Part shown: positions 1 through 9,612 of the stretch, one piece after another
Layout: each line of letters starts with the position of its first letter
How positions within the stretch are numbered: the first letter of the stretch is position 1
Assembly: GCF_023856365.1 (NCBI RefSeq)
Contig: NC_064542.1
Coordinates: 6,565,363-6,629,362 of the forward strand
Reading direction: 5' to 3'
Origin: Brienomyrus brachyistius
Taxonomy: Eukaryota > Chordata > Actinopteri > Osteoglossiformes > Mormyridae
Length of the DNA: 64,000 bases
Made by a program: the position numbers and the translations under genes
The notes under the pieces: model-generated
Told to the model about the DNA's origin: nothing
The model's input: the letters and a program-made list of their open reading frames with translations, nothing else
The model's database searches: none

Positions 1-93
1 GACATCAATGCTGTGTTTCCCGATCCGCCGATTCTAATGACCATCAAGCAGGAGCCTCTATCACCGCTCGATATCCATCCCAGCTTTTGCTAA
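1..93 (+). CDS. C-terminal coding end of an unidentified protein (partial)
   Basis: Frame 1 is open from the window edge and ends in TAA at 91-93, giving about 30 residues. The tail contains the stretch MTIKQEPLSPLD, in which IKQE fits the SUMO consensus (hydrophobic-K-x-E) followed by a proline/SP motif, as is common in transcription-factor tails. The exon's 5' part lies outside the window, so the family cannot be fixed. In mammals IRF1 lies beside IL5, so an IRF-type tail is a positional guess only; I could not match it to an IRF C-terminus from memory. It is read toward the minus-strand cytokine gene (convergent). A chance open frame of 30 codons is also possible. Confidence 0.4.
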   Translation, partial: DINAVFPDPPILMTIKQEPLSPLDIHPSFC

Positions 94-2055
94 ACACACA
101 TATTTCAGCTTTATGTCTTTGGCCCGTAAAACATGTTTGGCTACCGAGAAATCGAAGCTATTTTTTAACCTTAAAATTCAAATACATGTCATAAAGACTT
201 AACATCTTTAATGACACATTGCTCGTTGTTTTCACCTGCGTCGAAGCAGGTCAGTATTCACATTCTCTTTCCCGTAATTTGGATTAAGTTGGTTAATTAA
301 AATCACTGACAGGGTGACTTAGGTCAACCAGGACATGTTCACCCATTATACTGTGTTTACTTGGTGATTTACACGTGTGAACTAAATGCATATACCCCGA
401 CATAACGATTGATATTATAGATTTCTTAAGAAATATTAGCGATTACGTTGTGGATCGGCGATATTTTTTTTATAAAAAGGCAAGGCAAAGTCAAACTCAT
501 TCTCGCGTACCAATTCACAAAGTTTCATACATACCTGTCAGCTTTTAAAACAAGGAGGAAAACGGCCAATTAGTCCTCTCAAAATTATAGTATTCCCGGG
601 GGAGCAATGACTGCCCCTTTCTGTTTTTAAAATTATTTAGTCTTCATTTTTCATTTGTTATTATTTTCTCTTCAGCCATTCCGAAAAAGCACACTGGCAT
701 AAGTCTTTGAAAGACCGATCATCTCGCATGTAAACTCATTATTTATATATATTTAAAATGACTTCTAAGCAGGATCGTTTTCCCCTCAAAGTTATCTGCG
801 ACCCCATTTGCGGAGAAGGAATCGGGCTCTTCTGTGTGATAAAGGGAGGCGGAGTGCACGGATCGCTTTCCCTCGGGGTCTGGTTTTATTTTAAGCAGCA
901 GACTCCGATATGATTTCTGCTAGAATTAATTAAATCAAGGAAGACAGCGTTAGTCCTACGTGGTGCGCCCCAGTGCCCTGCTTGCTCTTCCCCGACACCC
1001 AGCATCCGAGTTGCACAGTTGACGGACTCGAGAGAGGCACCGCGGGGGAAACTATTAAAGAGCCGCTATTCTTCCACCTTCAGATGCGATCTTTCCCGTT
1101 GTCTTTCCCTGAGCGCATATGAGCTGCACTCGTCTGAACTGATCCTTTCATACTGACGGGCGTAAAAAGTAAAACGATTTGCATTTCTCGGAGAAGCAAA
1201 ATATCCAGACATGCATGTCCTCAACAGGTAAGGAAAGACATCCCAACATCACTGCAAATACTTTAAAGAGTTTTACGCTGCAAGAGTTTTACGTGCAGCT
1301 GTGTTTGCTAATTTAGCCAAATGTCAAGCGATTACATTTAGGTGAAAATCGCACGCCTCTCCTACTGGACAACGACCCATAATGTAAGTCTATAAGAGGA
1401 TGTGCATTATTTTTTTTTACAGTTCTAGTGAAATCCTACGTTGGCCCCGAAATTATTTACATAGTGGTTCAATGAGGCCACCTACCGGTCAAAGTGCTTA
1501 TTATTCAACAATAATACCAACATTTCAAATTTCTTCGCATACTTAAAATATAGCCGCGCATGCAGCTATTTTAATATTATTTAATAATATTTTAAATATT
1601 ATTTCTATTAAGTCTTGGGTTTAAATGACGATATTGCGGCACAAAATATTTAAGAAATTTGATTTAAAAAAAAAAACTTTGCATCTATACAGAGAAATAA
1701 ACTATAAAAAGGCTGACACAACATATCGAATTGCCTTTGTATCCCTTTCAGTTTTTCTGTCGTTGTAAGGAAGAGTCGATATTAAAGCAGTGCAGCCTAA
1801 ACGTTATTACTCTCAAAGTGGAAAAAATGACGTTATTTGGCATTTTAGCAATTAAGTTGAGTACGTGATAAATTACCTTAACGAATGGGTTCGTCTGCTG
1901 TGTAATCAACTAGTAACTATGATACTTTATTTGAAATAGTTCAAAAGTTGATGGAATCAGTGCTGAAACTCACTTATTGTTACTCTAAGCGTAGAAAGCA
2001 CAACCCAAAACGGCAAATTCTGTACGAACACCCTCGTAAGGGGCTTTTATTTATA
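94..2055. other. Intergenic or 3' UTR DNA without a recognisable gene
   Basis: No open frame of useful length is visible on either strand. If 1-93 is a terminal exon, its 3' UTR begins here; an AATAAA lies at 1696-1701 but its use is unproven. A TATAAAAAG-like string occurs near 471, without a coding sequence behind it. The reverse strand near 1470-1485 carries a CTCF-like core (CCGGTAGGTGGCC). The segment is not obviously repetitive, unlike most of the window. Confidence 0.4.
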
Positions 2056-2059
2056 AATG

Positions 2060-2215
2060 AGCCCTGGTACAAAGGCACAAACGGGTAACAATGAGCAAAC
2101 TCGGGAACTCAAGCCTGAGAAGCACTTAAATACAGGGCTAACGAAGGACCAGACAAGAGCCAGCTGTGAATGCTTAACGTGGGGCAGGAATAGGAGGCAG
2201 GACACACGAATTACA
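2060..2215. repeat. Dispersed repeat fragment shared with about 16.78-16.88 kb
   Basis: The 16-base string GAAGCACTTAAATACA occurs here (near 2119) and again near 16779. In both places it is followed by a GGGCAGGAAT-then-GAGGCA-type segment some 55 bases later. The two places therefore look like copies of one unclassified mobile element or its terminal region. No ends or target duplication were identified. Confidence 0.4.
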
Positions 2216-2263
2216 GGTGTAATTGCATTTCGAGTAATTGTTTTTGCATGTGTTTTGTGGATA

Positions 2264-2265
<2 letters not shown>

Positions 2266-2311
<46 letters not shown>
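2266..2311. repeat. (TA)n microsatellite
   Basis: About 23 uninterrupted TA dinucleotides. The isoleucine/tyrosine-rich translations across it are artefacts of the repeat. Confidence 0.95.
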
Positions 2312-2314
<3 letters not shown>

Positions 2315-2514
2315 AGGTAAATTCTATTATTTTTTGAGAAATTCATATTTAGACTGTCCTTGTTTTTATTCTTACATCTGAAACTAATAAGTAGATCTGT
2401 TTATCTAATCTGTATTCTTTGTATCTGTTGCAATGGGGCAGTCTACTTAGCAAATGGTGATTGCTGAACTTTTTCAAACCTAACTGGGAAACAGACATGA
2501 AACAAGAGAGACCA

Positions 2515-4765
2515 GTAGAAATACTGTCAGATTCACCAGACCATCTTCATATCACCCCGGTCCTTTCCATGAGGGAACTGTCAGAATCACCAGACCATCT
2601 TCATATCATCTCAGTTCTTTGTATGAGGGCAATGTCAGATTCAGCAGACCATCTCGAAATCGCCCCGGTCCCTGAATCACCCTGATTCTTTCCATGAGGG
2701 CATTGACAGATTTACCAGACAATCTCAATATCGCCCCGGTCCTTTCCATAAGGGCACTGTGAGGTTCACCAATTACCATCTCAATATTACCTTGGTCCTT
2801 TACATGAGGGCACTGACAGGGTCGCGAGATATTTTGATATCACCCCGGTTGTTTCCGTGAGGGCACCATCAGACTCAGCAGACCATGTCGATATCACCCC
2901 GGACCTTTGCATGAGGGCACTGACAGGTTCACCAGATACCATCTTGATATCACCCCGGTCCTTTGCATGAGGGCACTGACAGGTTCACCAGATACCATCT
3001 TGATATCACCCCGGTCCTTTGCATGAGGGCACTGACAGGTTCACCAATTACCATCTCGATATCACCTCGGTCCTTTACATGAGGCCACTGACAGGGTCGT
3101 GAGATATCATCTCGATATCACCCCGGTCCGTTCCGTGAGGGCACTGATAGATTCACCAATGACCATCTTGATATCATCCCGGTTGTTTCCATGAGGGCCC
3201 CATCAGACTCAGCAGACCATCTCAATATCACCCCAGACCGTTCCATAAAGGCACTAGCAGGTTCACCAGATACCATCTCGATTTCATCCTGGTCCTTTGC
3301 ATGAGGGCACTGACAGGTTCACCAAATCATCTTGATATCTCCTCGGCCCTTTGCATGACGACACTGATGGTCTGTCGGACTCACCAGCAGACCATCTTGA
3401 TATCACCTCCGCCCTTTGCATGAGGGCACTCTCAGATTCAGCAGACCATCTTTATATCACCCCGGTCAATTCCATGAAGGCACCATCAGACTCAACAGAC
3501 TATCTCAAAATCACCCTGGTCCTTTCCCTGAGGGCACTAACAGATTCACCAGACCATCTCGATATCAGCCCGGTCCTTTCCATGAGGGCATTGAAAGGGT
3601 CATGAGATATCATCTCGATATCACCCCAACCCTTTCCATGAGGGCGCTGTCAGATTCACCAATTACAATCTCGAAATCACCTCGGCTATTTGCATGAGGG
3701 CACCATCAGACTCAGCAGACCATCTCAATATCGCCCCGGTCCTTTCCATAAGGGCACTGTCAGAATCACCAGACCATCTTGATATCACCTCAGTTCTTTG
3801 TATGAAGGCACGGTCATGTTTACCAATTACCATATCAATATCACATCGGCCATTTGCATGAGGGCACTGACAGGTTCATCAGACCATCTCGATATCACCC
3901 CGGTCCTTCCCATGAGGGCACTGTCAGGTTCACCAATTACCATCTCGATATCTCCTCACCCCTTTGCATAAAGGTACTTTCAGATTCACCGAACCATCTC
4001 GATATCACCCTGGCCCTTTCCATGAGGGCACTGTCAGATTCACCAGCAACGATCTCGATATCAGTCCGGTCTTTTCCGTGAGGGCATTGACAGGGTCACG
4101 AGATATCATCTCGATATCAGTCCGGCCCTTTCCATGAGGGCACTGTCAGAATCACCAGACCATCTTCAGATCACCTCAGTTCTTTGTATGAAGGCACGGT
4201 CAGGTTTACCAATTACCATATCGATATCACATCGGCCATTTGCATGAGGGCACTGACAGGTTCATCAGACCATCTCGATATCACCCCGGCCCTTTCCATG
4301 AGGGCACTGTCAGAATCACCAGACCATCTTCATATCACCTCAGTTCTTTGTATGAAGGCACGGTCAGGTTTACCAATTACCATATCGATATCACATCGGC
4401 CATTTGCATGAGGGCACTGACAGGTTCATCAGACCATCTCGATATCACCCCGGCCCTTTCCATGAGGGCACTGTCAGAATAACCAGACCATCTTGATATC
4501 ACCTCGGTTCTTTGTATAAAGGCACTGTCAGGTTCACCAATTACCATATCGATATCACATCGGGCATTTGTACGAGGGCACTGTCAGATTCACCGAACCA
4601 TCTCGATATCACCCCGGTCCGTTCCATGAGGGCACTGTCAGAATCACCAGACTATCTTGATATCACCTCGGTTCTTTGTACGAGGGCACTGTCAGATTCA
4701 GCAGACCATCTCGATTTTACACTGGTCCTTTCCATGAGGGCACTGACAGAATCACCAGACCCACA
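2515..4765. repeat. 54-56 bp minisatellite, about 40 units
   Basis: The core unit reads roughly GAGGGCACTGACAGGTTCAC, then a CCATCTCGATATCACC block, then CGGTCCTTTCCAT. Successive starts at 2913, 2969 and 3025 give an exact 56-bp period, while the later part (about 4.5-4.77 kb) runs at 54 bp and therefore stays open for stretches as an 18-residue repeat. Many units carry an EcoRV-type GATATC. Sub-variants recur in order around 4.1-4.5 kb, indicating block duplication of several units. Short open frames inside it change phase and are not considered genes. Confidence 0.93.
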
Positions 4766-4779
4766 CTGTGCCCGGTAAA

Positions 4780-5775
4780 TTATAGATATGTGACTGGAGG
4801 ACAAGGTAAGTGTGCACCACATTCATGGGTCATATGGATATGAAGAGCAGGAGAAGCTACAGGCCAGAGAAGTCGAAGGCTATTACCAGAAAATTCAACC
4901 AGAAATTGGAGAGCGGTCATTTGGAGACAAACACTTGACAAAGTATCAGAACTGCAAAAATGGGATCACAAATTTCAATAACAGTAGACAGATCATTTTG
5001 CATACAAAGCAGAATTAGATTGAGGGATTTATCCAGTTTTCCCTAGAGGGTGTTTGCTGATTCCTGAGTTGACATAAGTTGTACTACTTCACTCCATGAC
5101 AGTGTATGAGCGAAGGTCCTGTCATTGTGCAGATGGCTGTTGGAGGTTAACTTTGTTGTCAGTGTCAAGTCTTTTGGTAATGGGATCCCAGTAAGTCAGC
5201 CAACCATCCACCTCATCAAAACCCTCTATCAACTCTCTACCCCATGTCCCATGAATGATATGAGTATCCCAGACAGCCAGCCTTGGAATGAATCTGGTAA
5301 AATACTGTGAGTTTGGAGGCACCCCAGATTCAGATAGGGGCACCCCATACTTTTATATGTTAAAGTAAGCCATGCAAAGTTTCTGCAAGGACCTTCACGG
5401 AAGCACCTGCACTCAGGTGGCCGAGCAGCACCAATAATAGCGTGTAGCTGAATCATGGGCACAGCGAAACTACAGAGGGAGAGCTGCTGGTTAAAGCAAC
5501 AGGCCCATACCCTCAAGGACACGGAGCAGAGAACATCCAAGGCTTCTTTGCTGGGTGCTTCTCAGTAAAGTTTTCAAAAAGATGAAGGCAACTAAGTGTT
5601 AAGATGTGTATCAAAACGTGCATACTGTAGATACTAAATTAGGTAGACAGAGAGATGCAGCTCAGATATGGCAACCACAAGGGACCTCCCCAGTGACTAG
5701 TCAGCTTCCCGTCTAATGTTCATTTGAGGTGGAGGTGAACTTAGATACCCTGTTTCAGGTGGGTTATCAGCAGGG
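4780..5775. other. Unique DNA between two minisatellites, no gene recognised
   Basis: Short open frames on both strands (up to about 100 codons) overlap each other and show no family motif, no splice-supported continuation and no codon bias I can see. I found no tandem repeat. Confidence 0.4.
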
Positions 5776-5920
5776 TAGGTGTATAGCTCAGTAGGCTGAG
5801 CTTCTGTGCCTGTGATCGGAAGGTTGCCAGTTTCTACACCAGCCTCTGCTGAACGGTTGCATGAGCAAGGCCCTTAACCCCCAGCTCCCTGGGCACTGCA
5901 AGGCGGCTGCCCATGTACTG
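5776..5920 (+). repeat. tRNA-derived SINE (fragment)
   Basis: The segment GTATAGCTCAGTAGGCTGAG resembles a tRNA D-arm/A box. It is followed about 30 bases later by a degraded B box (GGTTGCCAGTTTC, compared with GGTTCGANTCC). Downstream comes the fish SINE body string GAGCAAGGCCCTTAACCCCC. No A-rich tail or target duplication is clear, so this is a decayed copy rather than a tRNA gene. Confidence 0.6.
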
Positions 5921-6109
5921 TGCTCATAGGGAAAACTATCATTGATCTATTCTCAGCTACAGCGTCCCACACAGAGATCAGTGTGGCACACAGTTACTTG
6001 ATTAAGGCAGGAAAGCCCAGTCTGCAGAAGAAGCTCTCTATGATTAATTAGATCTGCTACAGTATTTATTATAATTGGTGATGTATCAGGCTGTGCAAAT
6101 ATCTAGGCG

Positions 6110-6365
6110 GAAATGGCAGAGCACACATGTGATTTTGCAGAAAGCACGTTATTACATGAATGTGCCCACACAGAGAGCGCAGACTAGGTGGAAGTGGCAG
6201 AGCACACATGTGATTTCGCAGAAAGCACGTTATTACATGAATGTGCACACACACAGAGCGCAGGCTAGGTGGAAGTGGCAGAGCACACATGTGATTTCTC
6301 AGAAAGCACGTTATTACATGGATGTGCCCACACAGAGAGCGCAGACTAGGTGGAAGTGGAAGAAC
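6110..6365. repeat. 81-bp tandem repeat, about 3.1 units
   Basis: Unit starts at 6110, 6191, 6272 and 6353 are spaced exactly 81 bp apart. Each unit contains GGCAGAGCACACATGTGATT and a CACGTTATTACATG segment. Because 81 is divisible by three, frames stay open on both strands (27-residue repeats); I do not take these as proteins. Confidence 0.9.
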
Positions 6366-6369
6366 AAGG

Positions 6370-6855
6370 TCTGATAAATGCAGTAGGCAGGGTTCACAAA
6401 TCTCACGCACTAGCCGTGAGCCCCTAACAGATGTAATTTCATTGAAATTGAAACTTGAGAGCCCTCATATTGGCTGTCCAGGAACATGTGGTGTCTATTT
6501 GAAGTTTGGAAGCACATATTGTCATCAGCACACTGAAAAAGGCATTACGCCTGGAAGCTTCTGTACGGAGATGTTTAACAAAATAAACACAATCTGATTA
6601 TGCAAAGTGCAACCTGTTACCTGGCAGGACTGTCCACAAAGTATCTCCATCTGTCCAGTTTCTATAGCCAACTGTCCTATGTAGGGTCACAGGATTCCAA
6701 AGCCTGTCCTGGAATCTAAGGAATTTAAGGTCGGAAATAACCCAAAAGAGAAGGTGCCAAATCTGAGCATGACAGGGCACACTCTTGCACCATTTACACA
6801 CATATTCACACGTACAGTATGGAGAGTGACCACATTTTTATCGGTATTTGATAAT
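6370..6855. other. Unique spacer, no gene seen
   Basis: Only short overlapping frames without recognisable domains. Lies between the 81-bp repeat and a GGAT microsatellite. Confidence 0.4.
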
Positions 6856-6858
6856 ATC

Positions 6859-6903
6859 CATGGATGGATGAATGGATGGATGGATGGATGGATGGAAGGA
6901 TGG
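6859..6903. repeat. (GGAT)n microsatellite
   Basis: About ten imperfect GGAT tetranucleotides. Confidence 0.9.
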
Positions 6904-6958
6904 TTAGGAATTGAGGTGATGTGGTAAAAGGTATTATAAAGAGCAGACTATTTGTTTT

Positions 6959-7328
6959 GGACTCCCCCCTGACGCTGATGGTACAAGCCCATTCACCAAC
7001 CCAGTGTGGGACTCCCTCCTGACGCTCATGGTACAAATTCATTCACATACTCAGGGTCAGACTCCCCCCTGATGCTGATGGTACAAGCCCATTCACCTAC
7101 CCGGGGTTGGACTCCCCCCTGACACTAATGGTACAAGCCCATTCACCTACCCTGGGTGGGACTCCCCCCTGATGTTGATGGTACAAGCCCATTCACATAC
7201 CCGGGGTTGGACTCCCCCCTGACACTAATAGTACAAGCCCATTCACATACCCGGGGTTGGACTCCCCCCCTGACGCTCATGGTACAAACCCATTCACATA
7301 CTCAGGGTCGGACTCCCCCCTGACGCTG
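6959..7328. repeat. 50-bp minisatellite, about 7.4 units
   Basis: The unit begins GACTCCCCCCTGACGCTGAT and contains GGTACAAGCCCATTCAC. Starts near 6960 and 7010 give a 50-bp period that persists to about 7328, with point differences (CTAATG or GTTGATG for GCTGATG). Confidence 0.93.
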
Positions 7329-7329
7329 A

Positions 7330-7705
7330 CCTCCCTGGCCAAGAGGCAAATACAGAAATTACACTTTTAAATTATGTTTGGGTGTGGGACTTCGCTATAT
7401 CTAAACAACGAGGTACATCTGATGGTTGGTCTCTCAGTGCTGTAACATGCTTTCAAATCTGACAGCACAAATAATTCCTGATAGAAAAAAGTACGAGTCT
7501 GAAATTTCCTACAAAGTCTTTCATTTGTAGTCTGTCTCTCTCTCTCTGTCCTTTTTCAAATGAACTTTCTTACCTGGTTACAGTAATATGCTGATGGACA
7601 ATATCTAGGAGGCATCACTGTGCTGGAGAGATTATCAGTGTTGTATGCATGTACTCTGTATGTAGAAATCAGCCGGTAAACACGCTATGGGCAGCGTGAG
7701 GAAGT
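7330..7705. other. Unique spacer, no gene seen
   Basis: A short (CT)n tract lies near 7530. No open frame or repeat family is recognised. Confidence 0.4.
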
Positions 7706-7710
7706 TTGAC

Positions 7711-8847
7711 CAGCCATCCCTCAGATCATAACTAAGCCCCACAGAGCACAGACAGAGCATGCCACCTGCAGCTGGCACAGACAGACCAGCCATCCCTCAG
7801 ATCATACAGTAACTAAGCCCCACAGAGCACAGACACAGCATGTCACCTGCAGCTGCCACAGAGAGACCAGCCATCCCTCAGATCATAACTAAGCTCCACA
7901 GACCAGACACAGCATGCCACCTGCAGCTGGCACAGAGAGACCAGCCATCCCTCAGATCATAACTAAGCCCCACAGAGCACAAACACAGCATGTCACCTGC
8001 AGCTGGCACAGAGAGACCAGCCATCCCTCAGATCATACAGTAACTAAGCCCCACAGAGCACAGACACAGCATGTCACCTGCAGCTGCCACAGAGAGACCA
8101 GCCATCCCTCAGATCATAACTAAGCTCCACAGACCAGACACAGCATGTCACCTGCAGCTGGCACAGAGAGACCAGCCATCCCTCAGATCATAACTAAGCC
8201 CCACAGAGCACAGACACAGCATGCCACCTGCAGCTGGCACAGAGAGACCAGCCATCCCTCAGATCATACAGTAACTAAGCCCCACAGAGCACAGACACAG
8301 CATGTCACCTGCAGCTGCCACAGAGAGACCAGCCATCCCTCAGATCATAACTAAGCTCCACAGACCAGACACAGCATGCCACCTGCAGCTGGCACAGAGA
8401 GACCAGCCATCCCTCAGATCATAACTAAGCTCCACAGACCAGACACAGCATGCCACCTGCAGCTGGCACAGAGAGACCAGCCGTCCCTCAGATCATACAG
8501 TAACTAAGCCCCACAGAGCACAGACACAGCATGTCACCTGCAGCTGGCACAGAGAGACCAGCCATCCCTCAGATCATACAGTAACTAAGCCCCACAGAGC
8601 ACAGACACAGCATGTCACCTGCAGCTGCCACAGAGAGACCAGCCATCCCTCAGATCATAACTAAGCTCCACAGACCAGACACAGCATGCCACCTGCAGCT
8701 GGCACAGAGAGACCAGCCATCCCTCAGATCATAACTAAGCCCCACAGAGCACAGACACAGCATGCCACCTGCAGCTGGCACAGAGAGACTAGCCATCCCT
8801 CAGATCATACAGTAACTAAGCCCCACAGAGCACAGACACAGCATGCT
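7711..8847. repeat. 74/76/81-bp minisatellite with a 231-bp higher-order repeat
   Basis: Each unit holds CAGCCATCCCTCAGATCATA and CACCTGCAGCTGGCACAGAG. Consecutive unit starts at 7711, 7787, 7868, 7942, 8018, 8099 and 8173 give the repeating spacing 76, 81, 74, which sums to 231 bp. The size classes differ by an ACAGT insertion after GATCAT and by GAGCACA versus CCA in the middle. Identical in-frame peptides recur 231 bp apart for this reason; they are not genes. The order breaks down after about 8.4 kb. Confidence 0.93.
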
Positions 8848-8849
8848 CT

Positions 8850-9500
8850 GCTGACCTCCATGGATGGACAATTTAAATGTACTTGCAGCCCTCATGCAAA
8901 AGCAACGGAGGTAAACTTTACACTGATTTCTAACACATATACTAGGTAATCTTGAAAATGAGTCATTAAAATTGCAAAACCTGCCAAGTTTTTCATGACA
9001 GTAAATGTTTTAGTGAGACTTAGATTCCCAGCACTATAACTCTGTGTATTCACGTTCAAGGTTTTTGCTTTTTTTGATTTTGGTGAGTAAAAAATATAGT
9101 GAGTGTTTGAAATCAGCAATACAGGAACAAACCTGTATCTCCCAGACCTGTATCTTCCTTTTTCAGAGGAAGTGATTTCATTCGAATGTCATTTTTGATC
9201 TTTTATATGAGACCCTCCTACAGATCGAAAGTACAGGGGCGGGCAAATAACCACCTACTAAAATCACCGGTTTGAAACCCCGCCCCTTGAAATTTGTTTG
9301 CTCCCAACCTACCATGTAACCAACCCCAACTCCCTACCCTCCCCAAATGTATTTCTGGCTACTGGTATACAAGGGGCGGGAGAACAAGGCTTTATCAAAA
9401 ATGCTTTTTTAAAATTTTAAATAATGTACAATACAGTGGTAAAAAATTATGCCATTTTCCAAGTCAGCAAACACAAAACAAAAATAATTTAAAAATAAAT
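8850..9500. other. Region 3' of the minus-strand cytokine gene
   Basis: No coding exon recognised. A GC-box-like CCCGCCCCTTG (about 9279) and its complement CAAGGGGCGGG (about 9370) form a loose inverted pair, possibly an old insertion. No canonical AATAAA is evident on the minus strand here, so the end of the cytokine transcript is uncertain. Confidence 0.35.
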
Positions 9501-9530
9501 TAGACAATTATAAATAATAAATAAAATAAT
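9490..9530 (-). promoter_or_regulatory. AU-rich 3' UTR element of the minus-strand cytokine gene
   Basis: On the minus strand, about 85-120 bases after the stop codon, three ATTTA pentamers occur in a T/A-rich run (plus-strand TAAAT at 9496, 9511 and 9518; two are clustered as TTATTTATTATTTATAA). AU-rich elements of this kind destabilise short-lived cytokine mRNAs. Their function here is inferred from position. Confidence 0.55.
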
Positions 9531-9612
9531 AAGTAGCATAAGAGAATATTCCTTAAAATAATTTAAGAAAGCAGCAAGCAATTTGCTCTTCAGAAATATG
9601 TCCCCTCATAGA

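Noticed and set aside
5122..5343. Minus-strand frame with WDTHIIHGTWGREL
   Set aside because: Looks protein-like at first sight but matches no family I know, overlaps a plus frame, and lacks splice or promoter context.
5776..5850. tRNA gene
   Set aside because: A-box and B-box resemblance only; the B box is degraded, no cloverleaf closes, and a SINE body follows.
7914..8949. Recurrent frames encoding histidine/threonine-rich peptides
   Set aside because: Products of the 231-bp minisatellite period; no conservation signal.
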